64,000 nucleotides of DNA from Phycomyces blakesleeanus NRRL 1555(-) (lineage: Eukaryota > Mucoromycota > Mucoromycetes > Mucorales > Phycomycetaceae). Where the stretch lies: positions 1,724,304 through 1,788,303 of the forward strand of contig NW_017265140.1 of the NCBI RefSeq assembly GCF_001638985.1. Direction: 5' to 3'. Position 1 is the first letter of the stretch, and every line of letters begins with the position of its first letter. A program made the translations under genes and the position numbers. The notes beneath the pieces are model-generated. The model ran no database searches, was not told the DNA's origin, and saw only the letters and a program-made list of their open reading frames with translations. Positions 43,738 through 56,189 of this stretch are shown here, piece after piece.

Positions 43738-46427
43738 ACTGCTCTTTCGCTTAAGCATTTTATTTGCCTGGTTCCAAAATTTTATTTTTGACGAATCCAC
43801 ATATAAAGTGTATCCATCCATCAACATCTTTACGCAAAACGATCCATCCATCACGAAAAACGTACCTCCCATTGCCAAAAGTAGTGCAGTTCTTGTCCTT
43901 GGTATCCCAGCTGTCAGCAAAAAAAATTTCAGCTCAATCAGACAACATCACGCCATCTGCATTCTCAATCCCAATGGCTAATTTGCAAATCGGCAACAAG
44001 CAGGGATTGCCAACCGAGCTTACCTCATTCCTGACAACATTGCAGGCACAAATCATGAATGTGCAAAACAGAACCGACCAGTTGGAGCGACTTGCAGCAG
44101 AGAATGCAAGACTAACTACTGAATTAGACCATGCTAGAGCAACAAATGCTAATCTGCAGAAGCAATTAGGATCTCAGAGTGCACCTGAAAAAAACTTTTC
44201 AGAAATTTCACTTTCGAACCCAGCCGGCGCAGTAGGTGCTCCTGACAAAAACAAAGAACCAGGTCTGGAAGCCTCCACTTGGGCTACTAAAGCCAGTGTT
44301 TCTCTTCCTGTAACTGCCCCAAAAATGTCTACTGTTCCCTCTGCTCGCCGAATTGCAGCTTCTGTCCGTATGTTTGCTCTTCCCTCTGGTCCTTCAGGTT
44401 ATGAATATGTTTATATTCCAAGATCAAGACGCCTTAAGCACAAAGAAGTCCGTTCCTCTCTCCGCACTCTTGGTGTGGATTCTTCTCGACTTTTGGACAT
44501 TAACTTCCCAGCCAGAGGTGTCATTGGCATCCTTGTTCATGTCCAGTATGCTGATACATTTAAGGCCAAACTGACAACTGCTTCTGTTGAGATTTTGGAC
44601 GCATTTGATCCACTTGATCCTGATAATGTTGCTGATCCCAAGTATGCATCTCTGTCCACTCATGAACTTGCCAACACTGCTGCCATGCTTCACCATGATA
44701 GATGTCTCCAAGCCCTACAGTTCCTGCGCCCACACGTTGCTATCCCAGTTGGTCACTTCTTTTGTGAGGAAGGGTGGATCAGTGAAGATGAAATACCAAC
44801 ACGTACTACTCTTACCAATGCTACTGGCGGGTCTTTGTTCAAACGTCAGCGCAGCTCATCAGTCACTATGTCTGAATGAGTAATCTCAATATCGGATTAT
44901 GGAATGCCAATGGCCTGCAACCCAGAGCCATTCAAGATACCCTTCAACACTGTCAGTCCTTACATATGCTCTTCATTACAGAAACATGGCTTCTCTCTCC
45001 CTCACATCTTCCCACATCATGGTCACAAATTCACTTGTATGGGTCTCCTGTAGCTGGCACCTATAGGGGCTCTATGGGTGTTTCTGTTCTCATATCACCT
45101 CACTGTCCTTATGCCGTCACTCAAATACCTATGCCCTCCAAATATGCTCTGGCTGTCAAAATTGGCTCACTCAGAATTGTATGCTTATATCTTCCACCAA
45201 ATATGCCCACTCACGATGTCCTACATGTACTCTCTTCCATTCCTTTAACACATGATACCATTCTTTGTGGTGACTTCAATGCAAGACTTGGCTCTGTTAC
45301 TGGTGACTATGCATCAAATTCTCGTGGACTGGCACTATGTTCTTGGATAGAAGAGAGATTTCTATCAGTTGTAAATGCAGATCTTGCACCTTGCATACCA
45401 ACATATATTTTTTTCCGCAACAACTATGAAATCAGCAGTATTATTGACCTCTTGATAACTAATATGCCACTCATCAATCCTTCTCTTCATATTGCTACTG
45501 ACTTGTCCCTTGGATCAGATCATTGCCTTTTGTCACTTTCCTTTGCCTATGATCTACAGCACTCTACCAATATGCCACCACCATTATGCAAGTCATGGAA
45601 CCTCTCACGCCTCAATGAACCTGATGTCCATGCTCTTTATGCTCATATTTTCACTCAAAACTCAACCTCCCTCCTTTCCACCTTGCAAGACATTGTACAG
45701 AATCCACCACTCACTAGACCCAACATTGATGCTATCACTGATGAGTTCAATTTACTCATTTATGACTCATTAAATAGCTCAATTGGACATCGACCCTCTC
45801 GCCCCAACCATTGGAAATCCTTCTGGAATGTGGCATTACAAACAGCAGCAGATCATCGTAACCAATGTTACAAAAAATGGCGCCTAGCAATAGGTATTGA
45901 CAAAGTTGTTTGGTGGACTAAACACAAGCATGCACAGGCCGAATTCCGATCTCAGGTTCAGCAAGCAAAACGTCAGTCTTGGCATGTCTTTTGTCAGTCT
46001 ATGGAACGTGACTTCAGCAAAGCAACATCAAAGATAAAGCAGTTAAAACGCCGTAGACAGCCGCAACATACTTTCCAGCACGATGATGGACCAGCCGTAG
46101 CAGCAGCAACAATGTGTGACTATTTGGCAACAGTATATAGTGGACATATACTTCCAGCAACCCGACCACCAGCACCAATGACCACTTGTAACAGTGTGCC
46201 TTTTGCCTCTGATGACTCTCCCTTTACCTCACCAATTGTAGAGGAATTCATGCAATTTATGCCTAACCGCAAGGTACCAGGACCAGACCATATCAGAGCT
46301 GAAATGCTAAAACCTGTAAAAACACATGTCTCACCCATTCTTACTTTATTATTTACAGTTTGCTGGCAATGGTCATATGTTCCAAGTTTGTGCCGCCAAG
46401 CCCAGGTCTTCCCAATCTTTAAGAAGC
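43738..46427 (+). mobile_element. LINE copy C, 3' part lost
   Basis: It starts at the third target duplication with a full-length-type 5' leader and ends abruptly in the RT at 46427, where the CACTGGGG terminus of CACTA-like copy 3 begins. The remaining RT and 3' UTR are not found further right. About 70-75% protein identity to copy A, so it is not a recent sister copy. Confidence 0.88.
43974..44879 (+). CDS. LINE-C ORF1 protein
   Basis: 301 residues from the ATG at 43974, aligned with the copy A start. It has the same plan: coiled coil (VQNRTDQLERLAAENARLTT, ELDHARATNANLQKQLG), linker with PGLEASTWATKA, and conserved domain (GYEYVYIPRSRRLKHKEVRS, LLDINFPARGVIGILVH, FDPLDPDNVADPKY, VGHFFCEEGWIS). 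It ends MSE with the stop overlapping ORF2 as ATGA. Uninterrupted, although the element itself is broken downstream. Confidence 0.85.
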   Translation: MANLQIGNKQGLPTELTSFLTTLQAQIMNVQNRTDQLERLAAENARLTTELDHARATNANLQKQLGSQSAPEKNFSEISLSNPAGAVGAPDKNKEPGLEASTWATKASVSLPVTAPKMSTVPSARRIAASVRMFALPSGPSGYEYVYIPRSRRLKHKEVRSSLRTLGVDSSRLLDINFPARGVIGILVHVQYADTFKAKLTTASVEILDAFDPLDPDNVADPKYASLSTHELANTAAMLHHDRCLQALQFLRPHVAIPVGHFFCEEGWISEDEIPTRTTLTNATGGSLFKRQRSSSVTMSE

Positions 46428-46480
46428 ACTGGGGAATTAGATTTCTACACATATGTGATAGTATGGGAAATTCTGAGTGA
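44876..46480 (+). pseudogene. LINE-C ORF2, truncated in the reverse transcriptase
   Basis: The AP endonuclease is complete (LGLWNANGLQ-equivalent IGLWNANGLQ, FITETWLLSP, CGDFNARLGS, SSIIDLLITN, GSDHCLLSLS). The RT N-terminal part (NRKVPGPDHIRAEMLK, QAQVFPIFKK) ends at residue about 517. The last 17 residues before the stop at 46480 are read from the adjoining transposon end. There is no catalytic FADD box, so it has no polymerase. Confidence 0.9.
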
Positions 46481-47179
46481 CAGAATAATTAAATTCTGGA
46501 ATTTGGTATTTATAGACTCCATTCGCAATATATTATATTACCTGTGAGTTGTCCATGTAACTTCTGAACTTATAATGATCCATATAGAGATGTAAGGTTC
46601 TTTTAAACTATTTAATTGCAGAGAGAATAATCAAATTATGGCATCTTTTTTTTGGATGTTGCATTAAGTTAAACTTGATTTGAAACAGAGGTTCCAATAA
46701 AAAATTTATTTTTGATAGAAAACTGTCTACTGAAATAATGATATTCTATTGGATCATTTAACAGAAGAAACATGATTTATGTATACTGTCTTCCGAATCT
46801 AAACACTTTTATTGGACAATTATACACGGCTAAACTATAGGATTCACACATGCCATACTACTGCAATAATTCTTGCACTTCATTTTAAATATTTTTATAG
46901 GGATTGTTTTGGAAAAATTGTTTTTATTTAAAAAAAAAGCTTCTTGCTTATAATATGTATATCTTGACAATATATAGTCTAATTTAATATATAGGCTACT
47001 ACATAATTAATATAATAACAAACTCTTTCATATATTATAATATATAAATACTTCCAATACAATATAATCCTAAAAAGAAACACGTGTTTACAGTATTTTA
47101 CTAGTAAGAGAAGGCTAAAAAATTATGCAATTATATTAGATTATATAAATATTTTTTTTTAATTTAAATAGTATGATTA

Positions 47180-47870
47180 CTTACCAGTACTTTTGTCAGA
47201 ACCAGGCATAGTGCACATTGACTGTTATTCTGAAAGGTTTAATAAAATGCGTTAGTAAAGATCATGAAATAAAGTTTGACTTTATTACTTACCAAAGAAA
47301 ACCGGTTTTCAAAGACAAGTCATTGAATCAGGTACATAGAAATGTTAACAGTACTAACAGAGATAGAAAATAAACAAAATTAGATATAAGAATAAAGTGA
47401 ATAAATGCATTATTCAGACTTACCAGATAAATTTCTGCTGTTGGTATGTCTTTATGATGAGCTGAGAAGTTAATGAGCTGAGGATCTAATGAGCTGAGAA
47501 GCTAATGAGCTGAGGAGAGAAAAAGAAAATAATTAATAAAGAAACACATACACAATAACCGTGTTTTACCTTTTTGTTCTTGTCCATTAATCAACATGGC
47601 AAAGACTTGTAATACTATCAGCAACCACAATAATAATAAAAGAAAAAACATTAAGAATAAATATAACAATAGAATAAAAAAAACAAATTGCTTACCAGGG
47701 TGTGAACTCAAATACATCAACCAGAATAAAAGTAAATAAAGTGGAAAAGAAACAGGAAAAAAAGAAATAAGAAAAAAATAAAGAAAAAGAAGAAAAAAAA
47801 GTAGGCTTTCAAACAGAAGGCAGTTTAGATGAGAATTGACTCTAGTAAAATACAATAGTAATAAAATGAA
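47180..47870 (-). other. Micro-exon cluster of CACTA-like copy 3
   Basis: Repeated minus-strand donors (CTG|GTAAG at 47187, 47290, 47425 and a GTAAG near 47692) separate short segments, at the same relative place as the micro-exon units of copies 1 and 2. I could not establish one reading frame. A 16-bp tandem repeat (atgagctgaga…, 4 copies, 47455-47515) lies within it. Confidence 0.35.
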
Positions 47871-48126
47871 TAGTCCAAAATTATATTATAACACTAAGTT
47901 CTATGTTGAATATTAAAGAAGTTGTTCAAAGTTATAAAGGATTTTATAGAAAATAATATATAATCCCTTCCTTTTCTCAGCTATTTCATAAATCTACTTT
48001 ATATTAACTTATTTTATATGTATATCTTTGATTAAACAAAAATAAATATATTTCAACCCATACATTTATTTTATTTCAATAATTTATTAATGTATAAAAC
48101 TTTAATAAAAATACAATAACGAAAAA

Positions 48127-49433
48127 ATGCCTTCCAATAGCAGCAGAAAAACAGACCATAAAGGAAAAGAACAAGCATCTGCAAGTATATCTACCTCTGC
48201 AAACCGTGTTTTGGCTGGCCGTGTTGGACCTCAAGAAATTGCCCCCAGTTTCTCATCCGCAACTATCCAAGATCAGCAATATGCGGAAATTGTTGAAATG
48301 TTTAACAAAGTAAACAACAGTATCAATGGTGTCAAGGATGACATTGCTGCTGTCAATAGCAACACGACAGCCTTTAAAAACAGAATGGGTGTTGTTATTG
48401 ACACGTCTGGAAAGACACATACGGAATTTGCAGACTTTGCAACTGCCTATGCCAACGATCAGACTTGTATGGCTAGTCTAGGACTATCTCTGATGCCATC
48501 CTATGTCCCCCAGACCTCCCTCAGTGATGCCGAGGTTTCTGTCATTATCTCGGTAATTAATATTAATATATGTTAGTATCAACAGCTTATTAAACAACTT
48601 GTATTTAGGAAATCTTCGCAGAAAAGTTGTGGGACTAGAAGTTTGAGTCTGATGACCCTGCTCTTGTTGCTGAGAACAAGAGTAAGAAGAAGTGGAACTT
48701 GAACAAGAAGATTAACCACTGCAATAATGTAGCTGTTATCAACTACTTGAAGAGCTACATTAGTGTCCAGACTCGTCTAGCTGGTACTCACCCATGGGTG
48801 ATAAGTGATAAAATAAAGAACATATACAAGCACAGTCATTATACTTTTCACGAGTCTCCTGAGCAAAATGCCAAGAAAAACAGCAAGGGGAGAGCAAACA
48901 GTCGTACTCTTCAGGTTTGTATATACTATATAAAAAATTAATTGGTATATTACTATTTTCTCAAGCTACAATCTATATAACCAGATGTCTATCTGACGCA
49001 AGTCGACATACATGGACAACTGGGTAGCCATTGATGCTGCAATGAGATATAAGACTGGAAAACCTGTTGAGAAGGCCTATCTCAAACTCTTTCAGAACGA
49101 TGCCATGTCTGATGGTGAGTTGGATATTGAGATTGTGGACAATATTCTACGACGGTGTTTGCATGTAGCTCACCCCACTTGGAGAAGTGAAGAGGTAAAT
49201 AATATTTAGAATAAATAAATTTTATAAGAAGAAAAATAAAGAACTAATAAAAATAAATACAGTTCAACAGATTGCTGACAACGGTTGACGACATTGATCA
49301 TACCCATCACGTGTCAAATGCAGGTGTGGGAACAAAGCCAAGAATGAACAGATATCCAGTAACATTGTTGCCTTGCTCTGTTCCTGCCACCCTGTCCTAG
49401 TCATTGCCTCGTTGGGCAATCAACGATAAATAA
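48127..49433 (+). pseudogene. CACTA-like partner protein, copy 3 (three stops)
   Basis: Exons 48127-48552, 48609-48914, 48985-49194 and 49263-49433 parallel the four exons of copies 1 and 2; exon 2 is again 306 nt. The N-terminus is Ser/Lys-rich with a helical segment (EIVEMFNKVNNSINGVKDDI). The end has NDAMSDGELDIEIVD, HPTWRSEE and PRWAIND, matching MSDGES…PGWRSDE and PRWALRD of copy 2. In-frame stops: TAG after EKLWD, TGA after MSI, TAG after ATLS. It is dead but clearly homologous, and it shows the partner gene is an ancient part of the element. Confidence 0.75.
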
Positions 49434-49548
49434 ACATTTTCTTTACTACGTTCTGCTGTAGAGCCAAATAGTAATAATTGAAATTGAATTGATTAAAGGA
49501 AATAATAATAATAGAGAATAAATATATAAGTAAGTATGTGTATGAGAA

Positions 49549-52530
49549 TTAATAGTAAATTTTTTTTGGTAAAGGTATTGCGTGTTTTTTGTTGATGTTT
49601 TTTGTAGTTTTGTAATCTACTATTGCAACTGTTAGGAGAATCGGATGTACTGGCAGGATGCTTTGAAAATCTTGCTTGTAGAATTCATCCTGTAACAACT
49701 CAACTCCTTCTAATTCTCTTGTTTTGTCTGAAGTGGATTTGAACCATTCGACAAATGCAAATACATGCTGACTACTATGGGAATTTCTGTATGTTAGAGA
49801 AGAAACAGCTGACCTAAAATTGTGAACAAAAAGGTACTGAATCTCTCCAACATACGCATGTTCCGACCCAGTTCGTTCAGTGAAATATGCTTGTATGTAT
49901 GATCTGTGGCCATTTGTGCCAATGCACCCTTTGTAGCTTTGCCCAGGAAGATCAATGGACTTCACCATTTCGATCTAGTCATTGACGAAAGGTGAGTCAT
50001 CAATTACATCTTTGCAACCTGAGATCTGTGAATTCTTGTACGCAGCTTGATAGTATCCTACAAAACAATCATATTCATGTTTTGGCATAAATGATAATGG
50101 TCTTGTTTTCAATGGCAAGGTGGATAGTGGCAGGGGCTCGTTTCCACAAATTGTGATTGAAAGGTTCTGTGAAGCTTCAAGTTATTTGGAAATTGAGAAA
50201 GAGTGAGAGAGGTTAGTCTTGGTGTTGGTATTGGTGTTGGTGTTGGTGTTGGTGTTAGTGTTGGTGTTATTGTTGTTGTTGTAATTGGTGAACTTATCAA
50301 AAATTTCAAAACACGCAAGTGTATGCATAGGTTTCAGAAATTGACAAACAAAATCTCCCTTCCATGACTCTTCAATGAACTGTCTCATAAATGTTGTTTC
50401 GAGCCCATTTCTTCGATTGGTCTTGATATTTTTCAGAACACTATTATATCTTTCAAAGCTAAAAAGCCAATAGCCATAGACGGGCCCGAAGGCAATCATT
50501 GTTTGGTGTAAGTGCAGATGCAGATGCAGATGCATGTTGGGAGAGAGAAGGTCCAGATCGTGCAATGTCTCACACCCTTTACAGAATTCTTTTAAGTATT
50601 TTTGGCCTTTCTCAATATCTTTTTCAGAAACACTAGGCTTGGTGAAGTATCTGCATGCGTTAATAAACTCTATTTAGTTTTTAAACTCTGGCAATAGCAA
50701 TACATCCCTCAGAATCACAGAAGAGTATACAAGGCAACAAAACTTCCACTCATCAGCCTTCATATAGGGAAATCTCTTGGCAATTTTTGTCCCAAGTGAC
50801 ATGTAATTGGGTGACAGCACTACCTTGTCAGTAGCCTTTTGCATAACAACGGGTTTTTTATTGTTGATTAGTCAATCTGTAACCAATCTCTCCAGCATTC
50901 TTTTGGAAGTACCTAAGAAAAGATTGTGTATGGGATTGATGATCACGCAGTGAATAATGTCAAAGTACCAAAGATTATAAAGTTCGGACCAGTGAATGTC
51001 ATGTGCAACTTCAAGACGCTGTCTATCAGTTGGTTTGATTGCATTTCTCCAGATCTCTGCATTCTTATAATTGTCATTCTTAGTGCGAAAGAGCCACTTT
51101 GAGAAATTGAATCCAGAATAATCAATGGAACTAGTTTCAGCCAACCTCAAAAATGGACACATACACATGTGGCATGCATTTGTACTTGTATGAGATGTGA
51201 ACCCACATACTTTCCTTGTGCCAGATATATCACATACAACTATGAGAAGGGCTGCTCAGATAGAAGTGCCATTTGAACATTGGTGAGTCTTAATTTTAAT
51301 ACCTTTGTACAGTTCCATCAACTCATCGACAAGCAGTTTCAGATAGTTATTTATGTCAGAAGTGCTCGCTTCTTTAGGCCCTGGCATTAACCCAACAAGA
51401 ATCACACTCTCCTTTTTGAACCGCTCCCTGGGTGAAAGATTATTGATTGCAAGATATATGGCATCACAGAAGTAGATAACACTATCGAATGGCTGAAACC
51501 AGTCAATGTTCAGCATGAGCATGAGTGATTGCTCAGTATCAACAAAATGTATACCATTTACGTCTACTATCTCATTCCACATCGCACCATCGTACACGTC
51601 AAACAAAGTGCTATCTATTTTTAGGCCGCTGTTCCATGAGTTGATTTTGTTTTCAAAATCCGGATGTTGAAAAAACATCTTTAGGGCTTTTTTGATGGAG
51701 TGAAATACATATGTCTTTTTGGGTGCTTTTGATCTGATACCAGACTTAAACAAGCTGTTGCCACACAAGGGGGTTTTACCAAAATTGGGTGATGTACAAC
51801 ACAAAGGGGCGGCTTCATTATCATATATGACATGACATAGCATTCACTACATGCAACATACTTCTTGACACCACTTGTCAACACTTCAAATCCGGCCAAA
51901 TGTTTGAGGCCAGCAACACTCACGGGAAGATGGAATGGGTCAAACAAAAACTGCAGGATCTTGTTGATTATGGCAATCAGGATTACAGCTCCTTCATCTA
52001 CGACGTATAGCAAGACAAAAAGAGTAACCAAAATAACAACGAATTGGTGAATCAAATTCAATTCCAAGATTGATTCCAATAAAGAATCTTTAATTTAATT
52101 TTTTTTAAAGAACATTGATTAACTCTCTATTTTTTAGGATATGATATTATCTAAAGCTGCATACCTACCTTTGTCATTGTCTATCTCAACATCGGATTTA
52201 TCTTCATATTCTTTGTTTTCTTTATAAGTGTCACTTGTATACTGAACATTATTTTCAGGGACAAACATGCAATCCGTTTCAGAGAAAGGTTGGTTTCTTG
52301 TCCATATATCTAAAATATTATTTGTGTTATTTAGGTTCACAAAAGTGGAATGTCAGTCCCAAATAAATCAATGTAATAAAATAAGTTTTCTTACTTCTAA
52401 GCTCAGAATTCATTTCAACATCTTCCTGTTCAAATTCAAAACTATCTTCCTCTTGATTTACAGGCTCAGAAACAGTACTACTAATTATATTGCATATGTC
52501 TTCTTGGGCTACACATTTATTATTATTAGT

Positions 52531-52628
<98 letters not shown>

Positions 52629-52853
52629 AAATAATAAAAAAGGAAATGGTATAAAATAAAAAAAATAAAATATAGTAAAGTAAAGCAAATGTATTAACTG
52701 TACGCATTTGAACATGTGTAATATCATGATTATCTTTTTTTTAATGACATTTAAATGTTTTAACAGATATACAATTGAATCCTAGTGTCTTGCTTTTACA
52801 GATAGAACATCGACACTCTTTTCTAACAGTGGATTTGTGAATAGGAGCCATTT
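49549..52853 (-). pseudogene. Tnp2/Transposase_21 transposase, copy 3, decayed
   Basis: The ATG at 52853 opens MAPIHKSTVRKECRCSICKS, keeping the CxCxxC motif. Acidic middle exons lie near 52134-52480 and are interrupted by an (ATT)n run. The core shows LNIDWFQPFDSVIYFCDAIY, ERFKKESVILVGLMPGPKE, HLHLHLHQTMIAFGPVYGYW and LFSFERYNSVLKNIKTN. The frame changes once near 51843. Stops lie near 51256 (CGA-type TGA), 50870 and 50680. A hexanucleotide expansion at about 50215-50280 encodes an Asn-Thr tract (NTNTNTNT) absent from copies 1 and 2. It ends tail-to-tail with the partner gene, 115 bp apart. Confidence 0.82.
52517..52625. repeat. (ATT)n microsatellite
   Basis: About 36 uninterrupted ATT triplets in the N-terminal intron region of the copy 3 transposase. 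Confidence 0.95.
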
Positions 52854-53102
52854 TAAAATGAAAAGAAAGGTTTACAATAGTATTTAATAGTAAAAAAAGA
52901 GACCAAACAAAACACACTTTTATTTTATTTGAGTTTGATATTGCATTCTAATGCTACACAGCTGTCAGTAGCCAATAGAGTAGCTTAAAATACTATTCAA
53001 ATACTTTACTCACAAAAGTGAGCTGAACTACAATTTTATCTATTCTGTCTATCAGAACTTAGATATACTTTACATATGCGAAATTGATCTGTTTTTGCAG
53101 TG

Positions 53103-54230
53103 TAAGTAGATCACAGCCAATCTGATATATATAAGTGGATCACAGTCAATCTGATATATATATAAGCTGATGATAGTCGATCTAGTATATATATAAGCTG
53201 TTGACCGCCAATTGAGTATATATATAAGCTGATGACAGAGGATATACACTATATATAAAAATATGATATCCAATCTGATATATATATAAGTGGATCACAG
53301 CCAATCTGATATATATATAAGCTGATGATAGCTGATCTGGTATATATATAAATTGTTGACCGCCAATCAGCTATATATATATAAACTATTAACAGTTTAT
53401 CTCATATGTATATAAGCTGATATTAGCCAATCTAGTATATATATAAGCTGATGATAGTCAATCTGGTATATATATAAGCCGTTGACTGCTAATCTGGTAT
53501 ATATATATATAAGTTATTAACAGCCAATCTTATATGTATATAAGCTATTGACAGTCTATCTCATACATATATAAGTAGATCACAGCCAATCTAATATATA
53601 TATAAGCTGATGATAGTCAATCTGGTATATATATAAGCTGTTGACCACCAATTGGGTATATATATAAGCTGTTGTCCGCCAATTGCATATATATATAAGC
53701 TAATGACAGGTGATTTGTACTATATATAAACATATGATATCCAGTCGGATATATATATAAGTGGATCACAGCCAATCTGATATATATATAAGTAGATAAC
53801 AGTCAATCTCATATATATATAAACTGAATACTACCAATCTAGTATATATATAAATAAATAATATCTGATCTGATATATATGTAAATCAATAACAGTCAAT
53901 CTGTATTATATATATATATTTATCACATCCAATTTACTACTTATATAAGTTAATAAAATCTAATATATAATCAATATTAGCCAATAACATTTGATTTATT
54001 ACTAATATTAGCCTATAACATCTTATCTATCTCTGATATTAGTCAATACTATTGGATCTATCACATTATATATATTCACACTTGTCAATATCCAAGTCAT
54101 ATCCAATCATCTCATCAAATATAAGTTACATACTCTAATCATATTTAATCTTTAATTTTATATATATTCACAACTCTTTTATAATCTTTATATATATATA
54201 TATAGTATATAAATACATTAAAATTATAAT
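53103..54230. repeat. About 31-bp AT-rich minisatellite array, segment 1
   Basis: Units of the form (T)ATATATATAAG + about 20 bp ending in AATCTGG/GATCTGA repeat from the transposon end. They are regular to about 53930, then degenerate with scattered units to 54230. Variant units occur in a fixed order that recurs at 63430-64000. Long open frames across it are by-products of the period. Confidence 0.9.
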
Positions 54231-54894
54231 AAATATTAATAAGTTGACTTGTTCATATATTTTTTTATTGATTTATATAATAATATTTTGATTTTTATAA
54301 GAAAATTAGTAAAAAAATATGAAAATTAATTTTTATTAATTCTGTACTTGCTGTTTACATATTTTGATACTTTTATATTATACTACTAAATTTTCTTTAT
54401 ATAGCAAAAAAAAATAAAAAATTATTACTTAGTAAGAATTTGAACTTTCATTAGAAGAGATATATTTAATTATTGTCTGAACAGCTTTTTGATAGTTTAA
54501 AGTTAAATGTTTTTCCATGCCAAGCTTTTACATAGTTGCTATTTATATAACCTATCTTCCCACACTAAAAATGTCAAGACTTCTCACACTAGGTGCATTC
54601 AGACTAACCAAAAAAGGAAATTTTTTGCGAAAAAAGCTATTTTTTGTTATTTTTTCCCACAAATTCAATGGTATTGTTTACGTAGATCATTTATGCGAGA
54701 TTATGCATGATTATGCACGTTATATAACAAGTATAGCCAAAAGTTACCAATTTTTTTCAGCAATGCAATTGTATAGTTTACATTATGCGAATATGCGTAA
54801 TGATGTATGTTACACAAACTTTATTTTTTATATTTTTATATATGTTTAAATTCTCTTATATGTGCCTATATATAATTATGCAATATTATGCAAG
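54231..54894. other. AT-rich spacer between array segments
   Basis: No gene is supported. Short repeats of ttatgc(a/g)-type occur near 54690-54800 and 54880-54900. Confidence 0.4.
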
Positions 54895-55396
54895 ATTGTG
54901 TAAGCTGATAACAACTAATTGACACTATATATAAACTAATTATAGCTGATCTCATATATATATAAGCTATTGATAGTTGATCTAGGATAAATATAAGCTG
55001 TTGACCGCCGATCTGGCATATATATAAGTTGTTGATCGCCAATCTGGCATATATATAAGTTGTTGATTGCCAATCTGGCATATATATAAGCTGTTAATTG
55101 CCGATCTGGCATATATATAAGCTGTTGACTACCAATCTGGTATATATATAAGCTGTTGACCACTGATCTGGCATATATATAAGTTGTTGATCGCTGATCT
55201 GGCATATATATAAGTTGTTGATTGCCGATCTGGCATATATATAAGCTGTTGACTACCGATCTGGCATATATATAAGTTGTTAATTGCCGATCTGGCATAT
55301 ATATAAGCTGTTGACTACCGATCTGGCATATATATAAGTTGTTAATTGCCGATCTGGCATATATATAAGCTGTTGACTACCGATCTGGCATATATA
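54895..55396. repeat. About 31-bp minisatellite array, segment 2
   Basis: Highly regular 31-bp units. From about 55170, two unit types alternate (agctgttgactaccgatct and agttgttaattgccgatct), giving a 62-bp higher-order period. The array is cut at 55396 by CACTA-like copy 2 and continues at 62093 with the same unit type. Confidence 0.93.
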
Positions 55397-56189
55397 CACT
55401 GGAAAAAAGTAGAAAAATACTGACGTGTATATATGGGCAAACGGTACTGGAATAACATGATATATCATAGTTGATATTTTTTTCCACTAGGTTTTAAGGT
55501 CATCTAGCACTGTATGTGCGAGACTTACAAACACTACAGTATATGTAGATGGGGGGTTCCGCAAGTAAGGTTTGGTAGCACTTTTGATATACTCGTTATG
55601 CTTAATAAATAAATAAAAATATTTAAAACTACGGATTTATCTCGGTATTCTTGACACAGAACAGGAAAGGTCAAAGACGGATTACATCATGTATATTGCT
55701 CCAATGGTTTATCTGTACTACACCTCACCTTTACTGACCACCTTTACTGACCACCTATACTGACAGTTCTTTAAAACCTCCAATCATCAACAGCATAAAA
55801 ACACGTCTTTAAAATTATGGACCAGTAATATGTTCTTTATTTATTTGGTTTCCCGTTCTTGTTAGGTTGGTAATGGTTTACGCTTTTATTTTTATTGGAA
55901 AGAATAGAATGTTTCTAGGTTTCAAATCTAATAAAGCTATTCTATATCCTCAGCTACTTCTTGCTCGGCAAGCTTGTTATATTTGGGATGAAAAATTTTC
56001 TACAAAAAACAAATACCTGAAGAAAATGAGGTGCTCGTTACCTTTTTTTAGGGGTAAGAGCAGTACTCTTTGAGAATAGATAAAACATTAGTGATGGGAG
56101 TGCGTGCGTGTTTTATACTGCAAATTTTATGGACTAATTAATACTTACATTGGAAGTACCCAGTACAAATGGACAAAGAAATAAAACAT

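Larger units (their letters stand above)
46428..53102 (-). mobile_element. CACTA-like (Tnp2) transposon, copy 3, decayed and possibly chimeric
   Basis: 6675 bp, close to copy 2 (6696 bp), with the same gene order and orientation. The left end is CACTGGGGAATTAG. The right end's reverse complement is CACTGCAAAAACAG. Only CACTG is shared between the ends and with the other copies, so the termini are less certain. Left flank (LINE, …AAG) and right flank (minisatellite, TAAG…) give no matching 3-bp duplication. Confidence 0.7.

Noticed and set aside
52267..52727. Poly-Asn and poly-Ile open frames across the (ATT)n run
   Set aside because: Both strands and several frames of the microsatellite are open by composition. 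It falls where the transposase has an intron in the other copies.
53070..55468. Open frames up to 120 codons in the minisatellite (Tyr/Ile-rich repeats)
   Set aside because: The 31-bp period is not a multiple of three and lacks stops in all three phases on one strand, so the repeats create long frames automatically. There is no start context or intron logic.
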